Origin: CAYQOX01 sp964419335
GTDB lineage: Bacteria > Hinthialibacterota > Hinthialibacteria > Hinthialibacterales > Hinthialibacteraceae
DNA: 64,000 bases
Reading direction: 5' to 3'
Assembly (NCBI GenBank): GCA_964419335.1
Contig: CAYQOX010000021.1
Coordinates: 1-64,000 of the forward strand
Shown here: positions 8,023-16,521 of the stretch, in pieces
Layout of the letters: each line of letters begins with the position of its first letter
Position numbering within the stretch: position 1 is the stretch's first letter
Position numbers and translations under genes: made by a program
The notes under the pieces: model-generated
What the model saw: only the letters and a program-made list of their open reading frames with translations
Database searches by the model: none
What the model was told of the DNA's origin: nothing

Positions 8023-9606
8023 ATGGCGGAAACGTTTACTTATGATTTAACTTCTTTTTTGCGAGTGCTTTACCGACGCCGAGGGATGATTGCCTTGGGC
8101 ACGATTTTGGTGACCTTGGTGGTGGCATTTGCTTCGTTGATATGGCCGCAAACCTGGCGTGCGGATGCCAAAGTATTGGTTACTACGCCTAAATTTAAGG
8201 AAAAATTACAACTCATCCCGAAGCAATTTGATGTACTAACCTACCGGGGCATCATGACCCAGGTTAGTCTTTATCAGGAAATTCTTTCGACTTTAAAATG
8301 GTATAATCAAGCCATTGAAAGTTTGCTGCAAAACGAGCCGGTGGAGCGGATGGAAGAAAACCTTCCTGGTAAAGCCGAACGTCTTACTCATTTCCAGCTG
8401 ATCGAAAACACCAATATCCCTTTGATGACTACGTTGCTGGAAGAATATGGACCCGAGCCGCAAGTTGATGAGGAACTGCTGGAAACTCGGATTTATATGC
8501 TCGCCCATCTGAGTGATGAGCAAATTAAGGAATTGTACGAGATGTCGGAAAGTGAACTGGACGACATCACCGTCTTTGATTTGCGTAAGTGGCTGAGTGC
8601 GACCGTAGAAGTGATCAAGGAAACCAACCTGGAAACGATCTACTCGCATATGATTGAAGTCTCGGCTGAGTTTGGGACGGCGGATGGCTCGCAAATGCTG
8701 GCTAATACGTGGATTGGATTGTTTGAGCACCGTGCAGAGGAGGTTTTGCGAGATGAAGTCGATAGGCAGATCCGTTTAACCCGCGATAGTGCTGCCAACT
8801 TAAGAATTGAGTTGGCCTCGGCTGAGTCTGAGTTGGCTTCATTGCAAAGTGAGGCTGAAGTCGATAAATTAAGGGCGCAAGCCGCTTCTCTTTTGATTCA
8901 ACTCACGGGCGTTTCTCCTTTACATCAGCGTATTCGTCAAAAATCGCAATCGTTTGATTTGGAAGATGAGAACGAACCCTTCATGAGGAGGCAATTGGAA
9001 GAAGATTTTCATCTTTCTTTTGAAGTGACTCCCCAATTCGGGAAGGCGTTGATTCCTAAAAAGCAGCGTTTAACAGAAGAGATTGCCTCGCTCGAAGCCA
9101 TGAAAGAAGCGATGGAAGACGATCAGGTGAATGATCGGGAATCCATTCAGAACCAATTAACAAAAGCGAAGTCTCAACTCAAGGCGATTGATGCCCAGAT
9201 AAAGGACCTTTCCCATCAATGGACCGAGTTAATGAAGACGATCGCGAACCACAAAACTGAAATCACAGAACTAGAACGCACAATTCAACAAAAACGGGCA
9301 GCGCTCAATGAATTACAGCCTTTGTTGAGTGAAGCCGATCTGCTGGGTAGCCGCCCCGGGGATACTCATTTCCGAGATGTTAGCGTAGGAAGGGCAATCA
9401 AACCGGATAAGCGGGTGTTTCCCAAGCGTTCTTTAATGACGCTCGCTGGAGCGCTGGTGGGATTTTTCCTGTTTTGCGGGTTGGCCTTCTTCTTAGATAT
9501 TTGGAAAGCAGTAACAGAACCAGAAACCCAACACTCCGCGAGGGAGGATACCGTTTCCAGCAAGAATGAGCCGCGTCGTTCTGGTAATAAAAATCGGAAA
9601 TCGTGA
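8023..9606 (+). CDS. Wzz/GumC-like polysaccharide chain-length protein
   Basis: The 527-residue inner-membrane protein has the Wzz layout. A cytoplasmic head with a first membrane helix at about 20-42 is followed by a long periplasmic region with coiled-coil stretches near 246-290 and 346-440. A second membrane helix near 470-490 is preceded by a proline-containing segment (IKPDKRVFPKRS). Wzz-type proteins set the length of exported polysaccharides. No C-terminal tyrosine kinase domain is fused. It overlaps the following membrane glycosyltransferase by four bases (GTGA), so the two are translationally coupled and likely act in one envelope polysaccharide or glycolipid pathway. Confidence 0.78.
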   Translation: MAETFTYDLTSFLRVLYRRRGMIALGTILVTLVVAFASLIWPQTWRADAKVLVTTPKFKEKLQLIPKQFDVLTYRGIMTQVSLYQEILSTLKWYNQAIESLLQNEPVERMEENLPGKAERLTHFQLIENTNIPLMTTLLEEYGPEPQVDEELLETRIYMLAHLSDEQIKELYEMSESELDDITVFDLRKWLSATVEVIKETNLETIYSHMIEVSAEFGTADGSQMLANTWIGLFEHRAEEVLRDEVDRQIRLTRDSAANLRIELASAESELASLQSEAEVDKLRAQAASLLIQLTGVSPLHQRIRQKSQSFDLEDENEPFMRRQLEEDFHLSFEVTPQFGKALIPKKQRLTEEIASLEAMKEAMEDDQVNDRESIQNQLTKAKSQLKAIDAQIKDLSHQWTELMKTIANHKTEITELERTIQQKRAALNELQPLLSEADLLGSRPGDTHFRDVSVGRAIKPDKRVFPKRSLMTLAGALVGFFLFCGLAFFLDIWKAVTEPETQHSAREDTVSSKNEPRRSGNKNRKS

Positions 9607-11093
9607 ATGGACGTATCGCGAGTCATCTTTTGGGCGCCCTCATGGCTCCTGCTGTTTTTGGGCTTTCTTATTATTCCCACCAAATAGACCCCAGAGCCCG
9701 AGCGAGTGAAGTCTATTTTCTCTTGTTTCTTCTAGGGTGGATGTGCCTACCTTATGTTATTGCCGTGATTGGTGTATGCCGAAAATGGCGTCCACGGGTG
9801 CGTGATGTGCTTCTGTGGGCGGTCTTGTTTCGTGTGCTGTTACTTCCGAGTACTCCCATTTTAGAGACCGATTATTACCGGTATTTGTGGGACGGCTTTG
9901 TTTTGTCGAACGGTTTGAATCCTTATGAATACGCGCCTACAGAGTTCCTGCAAGCAGTAGAAAAAAGTTCTTCCGATTTTAATTCACCCAACCCGTATAA
10001 TAATTTTATCCGTACAGTGCGCAAGCATGAGAAAGCATTGCAGGTATTGGAAGAGGTGAATCATCCCGAAATACGCACGATCTATCCTCCATTTGCCCAG
10101 ATATTGTTTGGAATTTCTTCATTTTTGTTTCCTTGTTCGGAGTGGGGATGGCGTTTGGTGGTCTTGTTTTTTGATTTCATGCTGATCGGGGCGATTTTGC
10201 TTTTGCTCATGCGTTTACGGATGGATCCAGTAATGGTCATCGTTTATGCCTGGTCACCGCTGGTACTAAAAGAGTATGTAAATACTCTTCACCTGGACGG
10301 CATCGCATTGGCCTTATTGTTTTTGGCTATTTTACTCTTGATATCGCGATTCTTTTTACGTTCGGGGTTTATGATGGCGGCGGGAGTCATGGTGAAATAT
10401 TTCCCGTTGATGGTGATGCCTTATTGGGTGAAGCGCTGGACATGGGGCACGGCTCTATCTTTTCTGGTTGCGATTGTGGCGATGATCTTGATGTTTATGG
10501 GGGCAGGCGAGCATACTTTTCATGGGACAGCGAGTTTTGCGCAACGTTGGGAAAGCAATAGTAGCCTTGTGGTTTGGTTGGAGTGGCTCTTGATGAAACT
10601 CGGCGCACCTGCGTGGGGAGAGGGAGGGGTTTGGTTTGAATGGAGCGGGATCGAGTTTTTTGGGGATGCTTTTTTGTTGGCGAAAGTGATTCTGTTTATA
10701 GGTTTGCTTGTTTTTATTGGGTGGTGGGGATGGAGATGTCTTCGTAGCAGGGACATTTCTGACGAAGAGAGGCTGCGTTATACGTTTTTAACCGTGTCGT
10801 TGATGATTCTTTTTAGTCCTGTGGCCAATCCCTGGTATATTGCTTGGTGTGTTCCTTTTTTATGTTTTTTCCCACGTTTGTCTTGGTTGTATTTATCATG
10901 TATTTGTTTTGTGTATTACACATTTTTTATCACGCATCCACGTAGTTATCCCGAATGGGCGAGGCCATTAGAATATGTTCCCTTTTATTTGATGTTTTTA
11001 ATGGAGTTGGTGAAAGGCTCATGGCTTAAGGTCCGGAAAGAGTTTTCAACTTTGTCAAACTCTGAGAATGATTACAATAGGAAAAATATTTAG
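9603..11093 (+). CDS. GT87-like polytopic membrane glycosyltransferase
   Basis: The 496-residue protein has roughly ten hydrophobic helices. Its first periplasmic loop contains ETDYYRYLWDGFVLSNG...NPY, a signature of polyprenol-phosphate-sugar-dependent mannosyltransferase-like enzymes (GT87/DUF2029 type), with the Asp likely acting as catalytic base. It starts with GTG overlapping the stop of the Wzz-like gene. The C-terminal part has the usual run of helices ending in a basic tail. It would transfer a sugar from a lipid-linked donor on the periplasmic face. The donor and acceptor are unknown. Confidence 0.7.
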   Translation: MNGRIASHLLGALMAPAVFGLSYYSHQIDPRARASEVYFLLFLLGWMCLPYVIAVIGVCRKWRPRVRDVLLWAVLFRVLLLPSTPILETDYYRYLWDGFVLSNGLNPYEYAPTEFLQAVEKSSSDFNSPNPYNNFIRTVRKHEKALQVLEEVNHPEIRTIYPPFAQILFGISSFLFPCSEWGWRLVVLFFDFMLIGAILLLLMRLRMDPVMVIVYAWSPLVLKEYVNTLHLDGIALALLFLAILLLISRFFLRSGFMMAAGVMVKYFPLMVMPYWVKRWTWGTALSFLVAIVAMILMFMGAGEHTFHGTASFAQRWESNSSLVVWLEWLLMKLGAPAWGEGGVWFEWSGIEFFGDAFLLAKVILFIGLLVFIGWWGWRCLRSRDISDEERLRYTFLTVSLMILFSPVANPWYIAWCVPFLCFFPRLSWLYLSCICFVYYTFFITHPRSYPEWARPLEYVPFYLMFLMELVKGSWLKVRKEFSTLSNSENDYNRKNI

Positions 11094-11110
11094 CTCAATA
11101 GGGTATGCTT

Positions 11111-12178
11111 ATGAAAACCAGAAATCTTTTTTTTCTTTCAGTTCTTCTTGTTTTGTTCCAATCATGCGGGCAAGATTCGGGTCACCAATCTACCCAAGAT
11201 GATTTGTTTCGTGTGCTTCTTATTACCGATGTGGGGGGGATGGGGGATAAAGGATTCAATGATGCGGGATGGGCAGGTTGTGAAGATGCAAAACGTCGTT
11301 TGTTAGAACTGGGAGAGGAAATTGATATCGACGTGATCGAATCACGTGAGCAGACCGATTATGAGGATAATCTTACTTTTGCAGCAGAGCGTGCCGATGT
11401 CATCGTGGCGTTGGGATTTCTCATCGCCGATGCCGTCGAGGAAGTCGCTAAGGATTTTCCTGATACGGCGTTTGTGTTCATTGATGGTTCGATCGAGGGC
11501 GAGAACATTGCCAGTTTTGAGTTCCGCTCTCAGGAAGCAGCTTTTCTTGCCGGTATCCTAGCGTCCCATGTTACAAAAACCGGGGTGATTTCGGTGTTAC
11601 CGGGAATGGATATCCCGCCGGTGGAAGCGTTTGCTTCCGGATATCAAGCTGGGGCCAAGACAGCGGATGCGTTGTTAGAAAAAGAGATCCGAGTTCTTTC
11701 CTCTACCATCGGGAGTTTTAACGATCCTGTGAAAGCCAAATCGGTGGCATCTTCTTTAATGAATCGGGATGCGGATGTGTTGTTTCAGTTGGCAGGCAAT
11801 AGCGGCTTGGGTGTTCTCGAAGCGATCAAGGAATCATCCCAAGATGATTATATGATCGGGGTGGATATTAATCAGGATGATTTGGCGCCCGGAAAAGTAT
11901 TGACCAGCGTATTGAAGCGTATGGATCGGGTGGTCTCGGATCAAATTGTGGCGGTGTATGAAGACAGGTTCGAAAGCGGTATTTTTCATGTGGGTTTGGA
12001 TGATGGTTATGTTGGCTTGACTGAGATGGAATATACTCGCGATCAGGTTCCTGAAGAAGCTTTCGAGCATATCGAGCGTGCAAAGGAAATGATCATTCAG
12101 GGAGAGATTACGGTTCCAGGAAATTATGAGGATTTGCAGAATTTCGAACCTCCCGTGGATGTAATGAAATCATCGTGA
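11111..12178 (+). CDS. BMP-family nucleoside-binding lipoprotein of an ABC transporter
   Basis: The 355-residue protein begins with a lipoprotein signal (hydrophobic run, then LFQSC with the acylated Cys at residue 19). The mature part matches the BMP/PnrA family: DVGGMGDKGFND near the start and a FEFRSQEAAFLAGILA segment. Members bind purine nucleosides. ATG 11111 is preferred over ATG 11105 because AGGG lies 7 bases upstream. It heads a four-gene cluster with ATPase and two permeases, all overlapping or abutting. The ligand is inferred from the family. Confidence 0.85.
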   Translation: MKTRNLFFLSVLLVLFQSCGQDSGHQSTQDDLFRVLLITDVGGMGDKGFNDAGWAGCEDAKRRLLELGEEIDIDVIESREQTDYEDNLTFAAERADVIVALGFLIADAVEEVAKDFPDTAFVFIDGSIEGENIASFEFRSQEAAFLAGILASHVTKTGVISVLPGMDIPPVEAFASGYQAGAKTADALLEKEIRVLSSTIGSFNDPVKAKSVASSLMNRDADVLFQLAGNSGLGVLEAIKESSQDDYMIGVDINQDDLAPGKVLTSVLKRMDRVVSDQIVAVYEDRFESGIFHVGLDDGYVGLTEMEYTRDQVPEEAFEHIERAKEMIIQGEITVPGNYEDLQNFEPPVDVMKSS

Positions 12179-13692
12179 AGACTGAAGTGCCAATCGCGTT
12201 ATCCGTACATAAACTGAGCAAACGTTTTGGGGATGTAGTGGCGAATGACGAGGTTTCGCTGCAGCTGGAGTATGGCCGGATCCATGCCTTATTAGGCGAG
12301 AACGGCGCGGGGAAAAGCACGCTGGTTTCGATGCTCTATGGTTTACTTCGCTCAGATGGAGGCGAAGTGTACGTAGATGGCTCCCCGGCTCTGATTCACC
12401 ACCCCGGGCAATCTTTGCGCTGGGGGATGGGTTTGGTGCGTCAGCATTTCTCGCTCATTTATCCATTTACAGTCTTGGATAATCTTATTTTGGGACGTGA
12501 ACCGGGAAATATGGTTTCGATTGATCGAGACGCAGCCCGTCGTGAAATCACCATCCTAATGCAGCAGTATGATTTTGATTTGCCCTTGGATCAAACAGTG
12601 GAATCGTTGCCGGTAGGGATCATGCAGCAGGTGGAAATCGTACGGATTCTCTATAGTAAGGCGCGGATTCTTTTGTTTGATGAACCGACGGCTGCCTTGG
12701 TCTCTTCCGAGATTGATCGCTTTCTAGAAATACTCCATACCTTGCGTGTGCAAGGTATGGCGATTTTGCTAATTACGCATCGTATGCCGGAGGTGATGCG
12801 ATGTGCCGATGAAGTTACTGTGCTTCGCCATGGGCGGGTAGTTTTACAGAAGGCGTTAGGAGAAACCAAAGAGAAAGAAATCGCCACTGCGATTGTGGGT
12901 GAAACCTTACCGGAAGAGCGCTATCCGCTTCCAAAGACTCAGCAAGTGCTTTTTGAAGCCGAACAGATTTACACATCGATTCAAGAAAATAATCAATTAC
13001 GGTTATGCGATGTTTCTTTTACTCTGCACTCGGGTGAAATACTGGGGATTGCCGGGGTCGCCGGCAATGGGCAGGAGAAACTCATTGATGCGATTCTTGG
13101 TTTGTTGCCTTTACAGAGCGGAAGGGTTACTTTTTTAGGTCATCCGTTGGAGGCATGCTCACCACAGGAACGCAGGGAGATGGGAATCGCTTTGATACCC
13201 CAGGATCGGATTCATGAGGCTTTGCTTTTGCCGCATAGCGTACGGGAGAATTTTTTGATTAATCGGTGGGCGTGGCCGGCTGCGGGCAAAAGATGGCTCC
13301 CGCTTAATGCAATCGACCCTGTGGTGATGGAGCGAATACGCCTGTATCAGATCGCAGCACCAGATGTGACGACCCGGGTGGAGCAGCTATCCGGAGGACA
13401 TCAGCAACGAGTGGTTATCGCACGGGAAACTTTATCCTCGCCCAGAATGATCGTGGCTCATAATCCCACCCGCGGTTTGGACTTACGGGCCGCTCGTTTT
13501 GTTCATGAAACGCTGGTGAAGCATTGTGAAGAAGGGGGCTGCGTCTTATTGATTTCCTCGGAATTGCCGGAGTTGTTTCTATTGTGTCACCGCATTGCGG
13601 TTATCCATCGAGGGGTCTTGCGGGATATTCGAAAAACCAACGATTGGACATCTTCGCAACTGGGGCAGGCGATGGTGGGAGGCAGGACATGA
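12175..13692 (+). CDS. Tandem-domain ABC transporter ATPase (nucleoside uptake type)
   Basis: This is a 505-residue ATPase with two nucleotide-binding domains. The first has Walker A GENGAGKST near residue 41, a degenerate signature (LPVGIMQQVEI) and Walker B ILLFDEPTA. The second has a degenerate Walker A (GVAGNGQEK) but a good signature LSGGHQQRVVI. This asymmetric pattern is normal for carbohydrate/nucleoside-type importers such as the YufO/NupA and RbsA groups. Translation starts at GTG 12175, overlapping the lipoprotein stop. It powers the two permeases that follow. Confidence 0.9.
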   Translation: MKTEVPIALSVHKLSKRFGDVVANDEVSLQLEYGRIHALLGENGAGKSTLVSMLYGLLRSDGGEVYVDGSPALIHHPGQSLRWGMGLVRQHFSLIYPFTVLDNLILGREPGNMVSIDRDAARREITILMQQYDFDLPLDQTVESLPVGIMQQVEIVRILYSKARILLFDEPTAALVSSEIDRFLEILHTLRVQGMAILLITHRMPEVMRCADEVTVLRHGRVVLQKALGETKEKEIATAIVGETLPEERYPLPKTQQVLFEAEQIYTSIQENNQLRLCDVSFTLHSGEILGIAGVAGNGQEKLIDAILGLLPLQSGRVTFLGHPLEACSPQERREMGIALIPQDRIHEALLLPHSVRENFLINRWAWPAAGKRWLPLNAIDPVVMERIRLYQIAAPDVTTRVEQLSGGHQQRVVIARETLSSPRMIVAHNPTRGLDLRAARFVHETLVKHCEEGGCVLLISSELPELFLLCHRIAVIHRGVLRDIRKTNDWTSSQLGQAMVGGRT

Positions 13693-14699
13693 AAGCCAAT
13701 CGTTTTCTCAATCTCGGATGGTCTTTGCTTATGAGCGGTGTGATTGTGTCTGCACTCCTATGGGGATGTGGTTATTCCCCGCTTACGTTTGCGCAGGTAT
13801 TGATTGAAAATACATGGATGTCATCCACCGGGGTCTTGTTGCTATTGACCAAGACGTCGTTGATGATTTTAACCGGGTTGGCGGTGGTCATTCCCTATCG
13901 TGCAGGATTGTTCAACATAGGAGGTGAGGGGCAATTTTTGCTGGGGGGCTTAGCGGCGGCCGTGGTGGGCGCGGTTCCTTTAGCGGGGATCGGGTTTGGC
14001 CATTGGATGCTATGTTTAGGCGTTGGGATGGTCGTCGGAAGTTTTTGGGCTGCGATTGCCGCATGGTTTCGAACCCGAAGAAACGTGCATGAAGTGATCG
14101 TGACCATCATGCTCAATTTTATTGCTTTTGAATTCGTAAACCAAGTGACTTATGAATATTTTAGTGCCGGAAAGGAAGCTAGCCGTACTCCATATATCAT
14201 GGAAAGCGCTCATTTACCTTTATTGTTTCGCTGGGGAAATGCGCACACCTCGATAGGGATTGTATTGGCTTGTCTCATTGCTGTCGGATTTAGCTTATGG
14301 CTGTCGCGAACCTGGGGGGGATTTTCGGTACGGGCGGTGGGGACGAATCCACGTGCATGTACGTATGCGGGATTCTCGGTGGGTAAGGTGCATGGCTGGT
14401 CGTTGATCCTGGGTGGCGCTTGTGCGGGGCTGGCGGGGGCGATCGAAACGACCGGCATTTCTCACACGTTTTATGGACGATTTACCGGGGGGACGGGATT
14501 CGATGGAATTGCAGTGGCTTTTTTGGCATTATGCGAACCATGGGCGACGATTCCTGCGGCACTTATGATCGCTACTCTTCGGGTTTCGGATCGAGCTTTG
14601 CAATTCGAGATGGGTATACCCAAAGAAGTGGTTTTTATGGTGGAAGGAATCTTAATTATATGCATCGCGATTTTTACGCGCAGACAGAGACATGATTGA
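13689..14699 (+). CDS. ABC transporter permease, nucleoside uptake (first)
   Basis: The 336-residue protein has eight to ten hydrophobic helices and the family segment YRAGLFNIGGEGQFLLGG, typical of BPD_transp_2 permeases of the YufP/NupB type. The ATG at 13689 overlaps the ATPase stop as ATGA; an in-frame ATG at 13584 would lie deep inside the ATPase gene and is not used. It pairs with the second permease, which it overlaps by 8 bases, to form the membrane channel. Confidence 0.88.
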   Translation: MKANRFLNLGWSLLMSGVIVSALLWGCGYSPLTFAQVLIENTWMSSTGVLLLLTKTSLMILTGLAVVIPYRAGLFNIGGEGQFLLGGLAAAVVGAVPLAGIGFGHWMLCLGVGMVVGSFWAAIAAWFRTRRNVHEVIVTIMLNFIAFEFVNQVTYEYFSAGKEASRTPYIMESAHLPLLFRWGNAHTSIGIVLACLIAVGFSLWLSRTWGGFSVRAVGTNPRACTYAGFSVGKVHGWSLILGGACAGLAGAIETTGISHTFYGRFTGGTGFDGIAVAFLALCEPWATIPAALMIATLRVSDRALQFEMGIPKEVVFMVEGILIICIAIFTRRQRHD

Positions 14700-15630
14700 G
14701 TGGATGGTTTTATGCATAGGGCATGAAATGCCATTGCTGTTGCATGCGGGATTCCTTAAAGGGGCTCCGTTATTGTGGGCTTCACTGGGCGGCGCCTATA
14801 GCGAGCGCTCTGGAGTGATTAATATTGGCCTCGAGGGAATGATGTTGGTGGGGGCTTTCGCCGCTGTGGCGGTGTCGGGGATGATAGAGAATCCCTGGTT
14901 GGGTCTTATGGCGGGGGCTTTCGCGGGGGGATTGTTTGGCTTACTGCATGCTTTTGTATGTTTAACTTGCCGTGCGAATCAAATTGTAAGCGGGATGGGA
15001 ATTAATCTTATTGCTTTGGGGCTGACAGGCTTTCTCTTGAGTTTGATTTTTCATACCCGGGGAAATTCTCCCGAGGTGATGAAACTCCCGGCCATTCAGG
15101 GAGGCAGCATCCATATCCCTTTTCTTTCTCCTTTATTGTTTCCGCTCTCGCCTCTTCATATTCTTTTGATCATGGTGTTGGTTGCGACTCTTTACGTTTT
15201 TTATCGCACTCGCTTTGGATTGCGAATGCGGGCCTGTGGGGAAGATCCTACGGTGGTTAAGTCGCTGGGGGCTTCTGTTATGTTTTATCGTTATTCGGCG
15301 GTGTGTATAAGCGGGGTGTTAGCCGGCATTGGAGGAGTCCAACTTTCTATGAGCGATATCAGCCAGTTCAGTGTGGGAATGACCAATGGCCGTGGTTTTA
15401 TTGCTTTGGCTGCCCTCATTTGTAGTGGCTGGAGGCCGGGATGGGCTTTTGTGATTTGCTTTCTCTTTGGAGGGATTGAAGCCTTGGGTGAACGTTTACA
15501 AGGGGCTCTTCCTTGGATGCCTTCACGACTTTCCTTAGCTTTACCTTTTATTCTCGCCTTGATTGTACTGGCATTCCGACGTGCTTCGCTTCGTCCACCT
15601 CACGCATTGGGGAAATTGAGTGACTCGTGA
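14692..15630 (+). CDS. ABC transporter permease, nucleoside uptake (second)
   Basis: The 312-residue polytopic protein contains SERSGVINIGLEGMMLVGAF, the diagnostic segment of YufQ/NupC-type permeases, and about nine membrane helices. It is the last gene of the BMP-ATPase-permease-permease cluster, and a terminator-like hairpin follows 12 bases after its stop. The four genes together encode a complete purine-nucleoside-type importer. Confidence 0.88.
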   Translation: MIEWMVLCIGHEMPLLLHAGFLKGAPLLWASLGGAYSERSGVINIGLEGMMLVGAFAAVAVSGMIENPWLGLMAGAFAGGLFGLLHAFVCLTCRANQIVSGMGINLIALGLTGFLLSLIFHTRGNSPEVMKLPAIQGGSIHIPFLSPLLFPLSPLHILLIMVLVATLYVFYRTRFGLRMRACGEDPTVVKSLGASVMFYRYSAVCISGVLAGIGGVQLSMSDISQFSVGMTNGRGFIALAALICSGWRPGWAFVICFLFGGIEALGERLQGALPWMPSRLSLALPFILALIVLAFRRASLRPPHALGKLSDS

Positions 15631-15642
15631 CTTTTCTATTGA

Positions 15643-15683
15643 GCGATAAGTCAAGAGCCGGGGTAGGTTATTGCGCATTTTTT
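15643..15683 (+). terminator. Likely terminator of the nucleoside transporter operon
   Basis: GCGATAA 15643-15649 pairs with TTATTGC 15668-15674 (7 bp, one G-U) around an 18-base loop, followed by six T at 15678-15683. The stem is short, so confidence is moderate. Confidence 0.5.
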
Positions 15684-15761
15684 CCCTCATCGATTCGAAA
15701 AAATCTATTAGAATAACTATAGACATTGAATATCTTTTAAAAAGTGTGAAATTATAGAAAA

Positions 15762-15787
15762 ATGATATTTTGGATGAAAAATATCAT
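15762..15787. repeat. Perfect 10-bp inverted repeat in an AT-rich spacer
   Basis: Positions 15762-15771 pair perfectly with 15778-15787 around a 6-base loop, in the gap between the transporter operon and the HD gene. It could be an operator, a weak terminator or a leader hairpin. Nothing else is recognised between 15690 and 15888 apart from GGGGAG just before the HD start. Confidence 0.4.
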
Positions 15788-15888
15788 GTATTTTGAGATT
15801 GAACGAAAGAGATATTTAGTTTTTTCTTTATTGGACGCTCGTTAAGGGAGTGATACAAAAAAAACATCATAAGGGGAGTTAAGAGATT

Positions 15889-16461
15889 ATGATAACCCGA
15901 GAGGATGCATGGAAAAAATTTTGTGAATGGACTTCAAGTGAAGCGCTGCGAAAACATGCGCGTGCGGTCGAAATCGTGATGCGCGAAGCGGCGATGAAAT
16001 ACGGAGAAGGTGAAAAAGATGTAGAAAAGTGGGGAATCGCAGGCTTATTGCATGATGCCGACTATGAACGTTGGCCGGAACATCATCCCAAACTCATTGT
16101 GGAATGGTTGTATGAAATGGGAGAGGAAGAATTGGCGCATGCCGTTTCGGCGCATCATACCTCATGGGGTAAGTCTTATGATACCATGCTGGATAAAACC
16201 CTTTTAGCGTGCGATGAAATTACAGGTTTTATTGGCGCTTGTTGCTTTGTGCGTCCCGATGGGATTCATTCTCTCAAGCCGAAAAGTGTACGTAAAAAAT
16301 TAAAGGACAAAAGTTTTGCTGCCAAAGTGGATCGTAATGAGATTCAAGCCGGGGTGGAAATGCTTGAGGTGGATTTGAAAGATCACATCGCTTTTGTGAT
16401 CGAGGCGCTTCAGCCCCATGCCGAAGAGCTTGGATTAAACGGTACAGGAAAGGAAGAATAA
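15889..16461 (+). CDS. HD-domain phosphohydrolase-like protein
   Basis: The 190-residue cytoplasmic protein has the HD metal-binding pattern: H near residue 22 (LRKHARAVE), the HD pair in GLLHDADYERWPEHHP, the AHHT segment and a later Asp in ACDEITG. Such proteins are metal-dependent phosphohydrolases acting on nucleotides or related phosphates. AAGGGGAG upstream gives a good ribosome site. It stands 60 bases before the tandem ModA gene and could share its transcript. The substrate cannot be deduced. Confidence 0.8.
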   Translation: MITREDAWKKFCEWTSSEALRKHARAVEIVMREAAMKYGEGEKDVEKWGIAGLLHDADYERWPEHHPKLIVEWLYEMGEEELAHAVSAHHTSWGKSYDTMLDKTLLACDEITGFIGACCFVRPDGIHSLKPKSVRKKLKDKSFAAKVDRNEIQAGVEMLEVDLKDHIAFVIEALQPHAEELGLNGTGKEE

Positions 16462-16521
16462 CTTTTTGAATTTGAATAATAAAAATGATAGAACCGTAAA
16501 CGGAAACCAAATGAGGTTGGT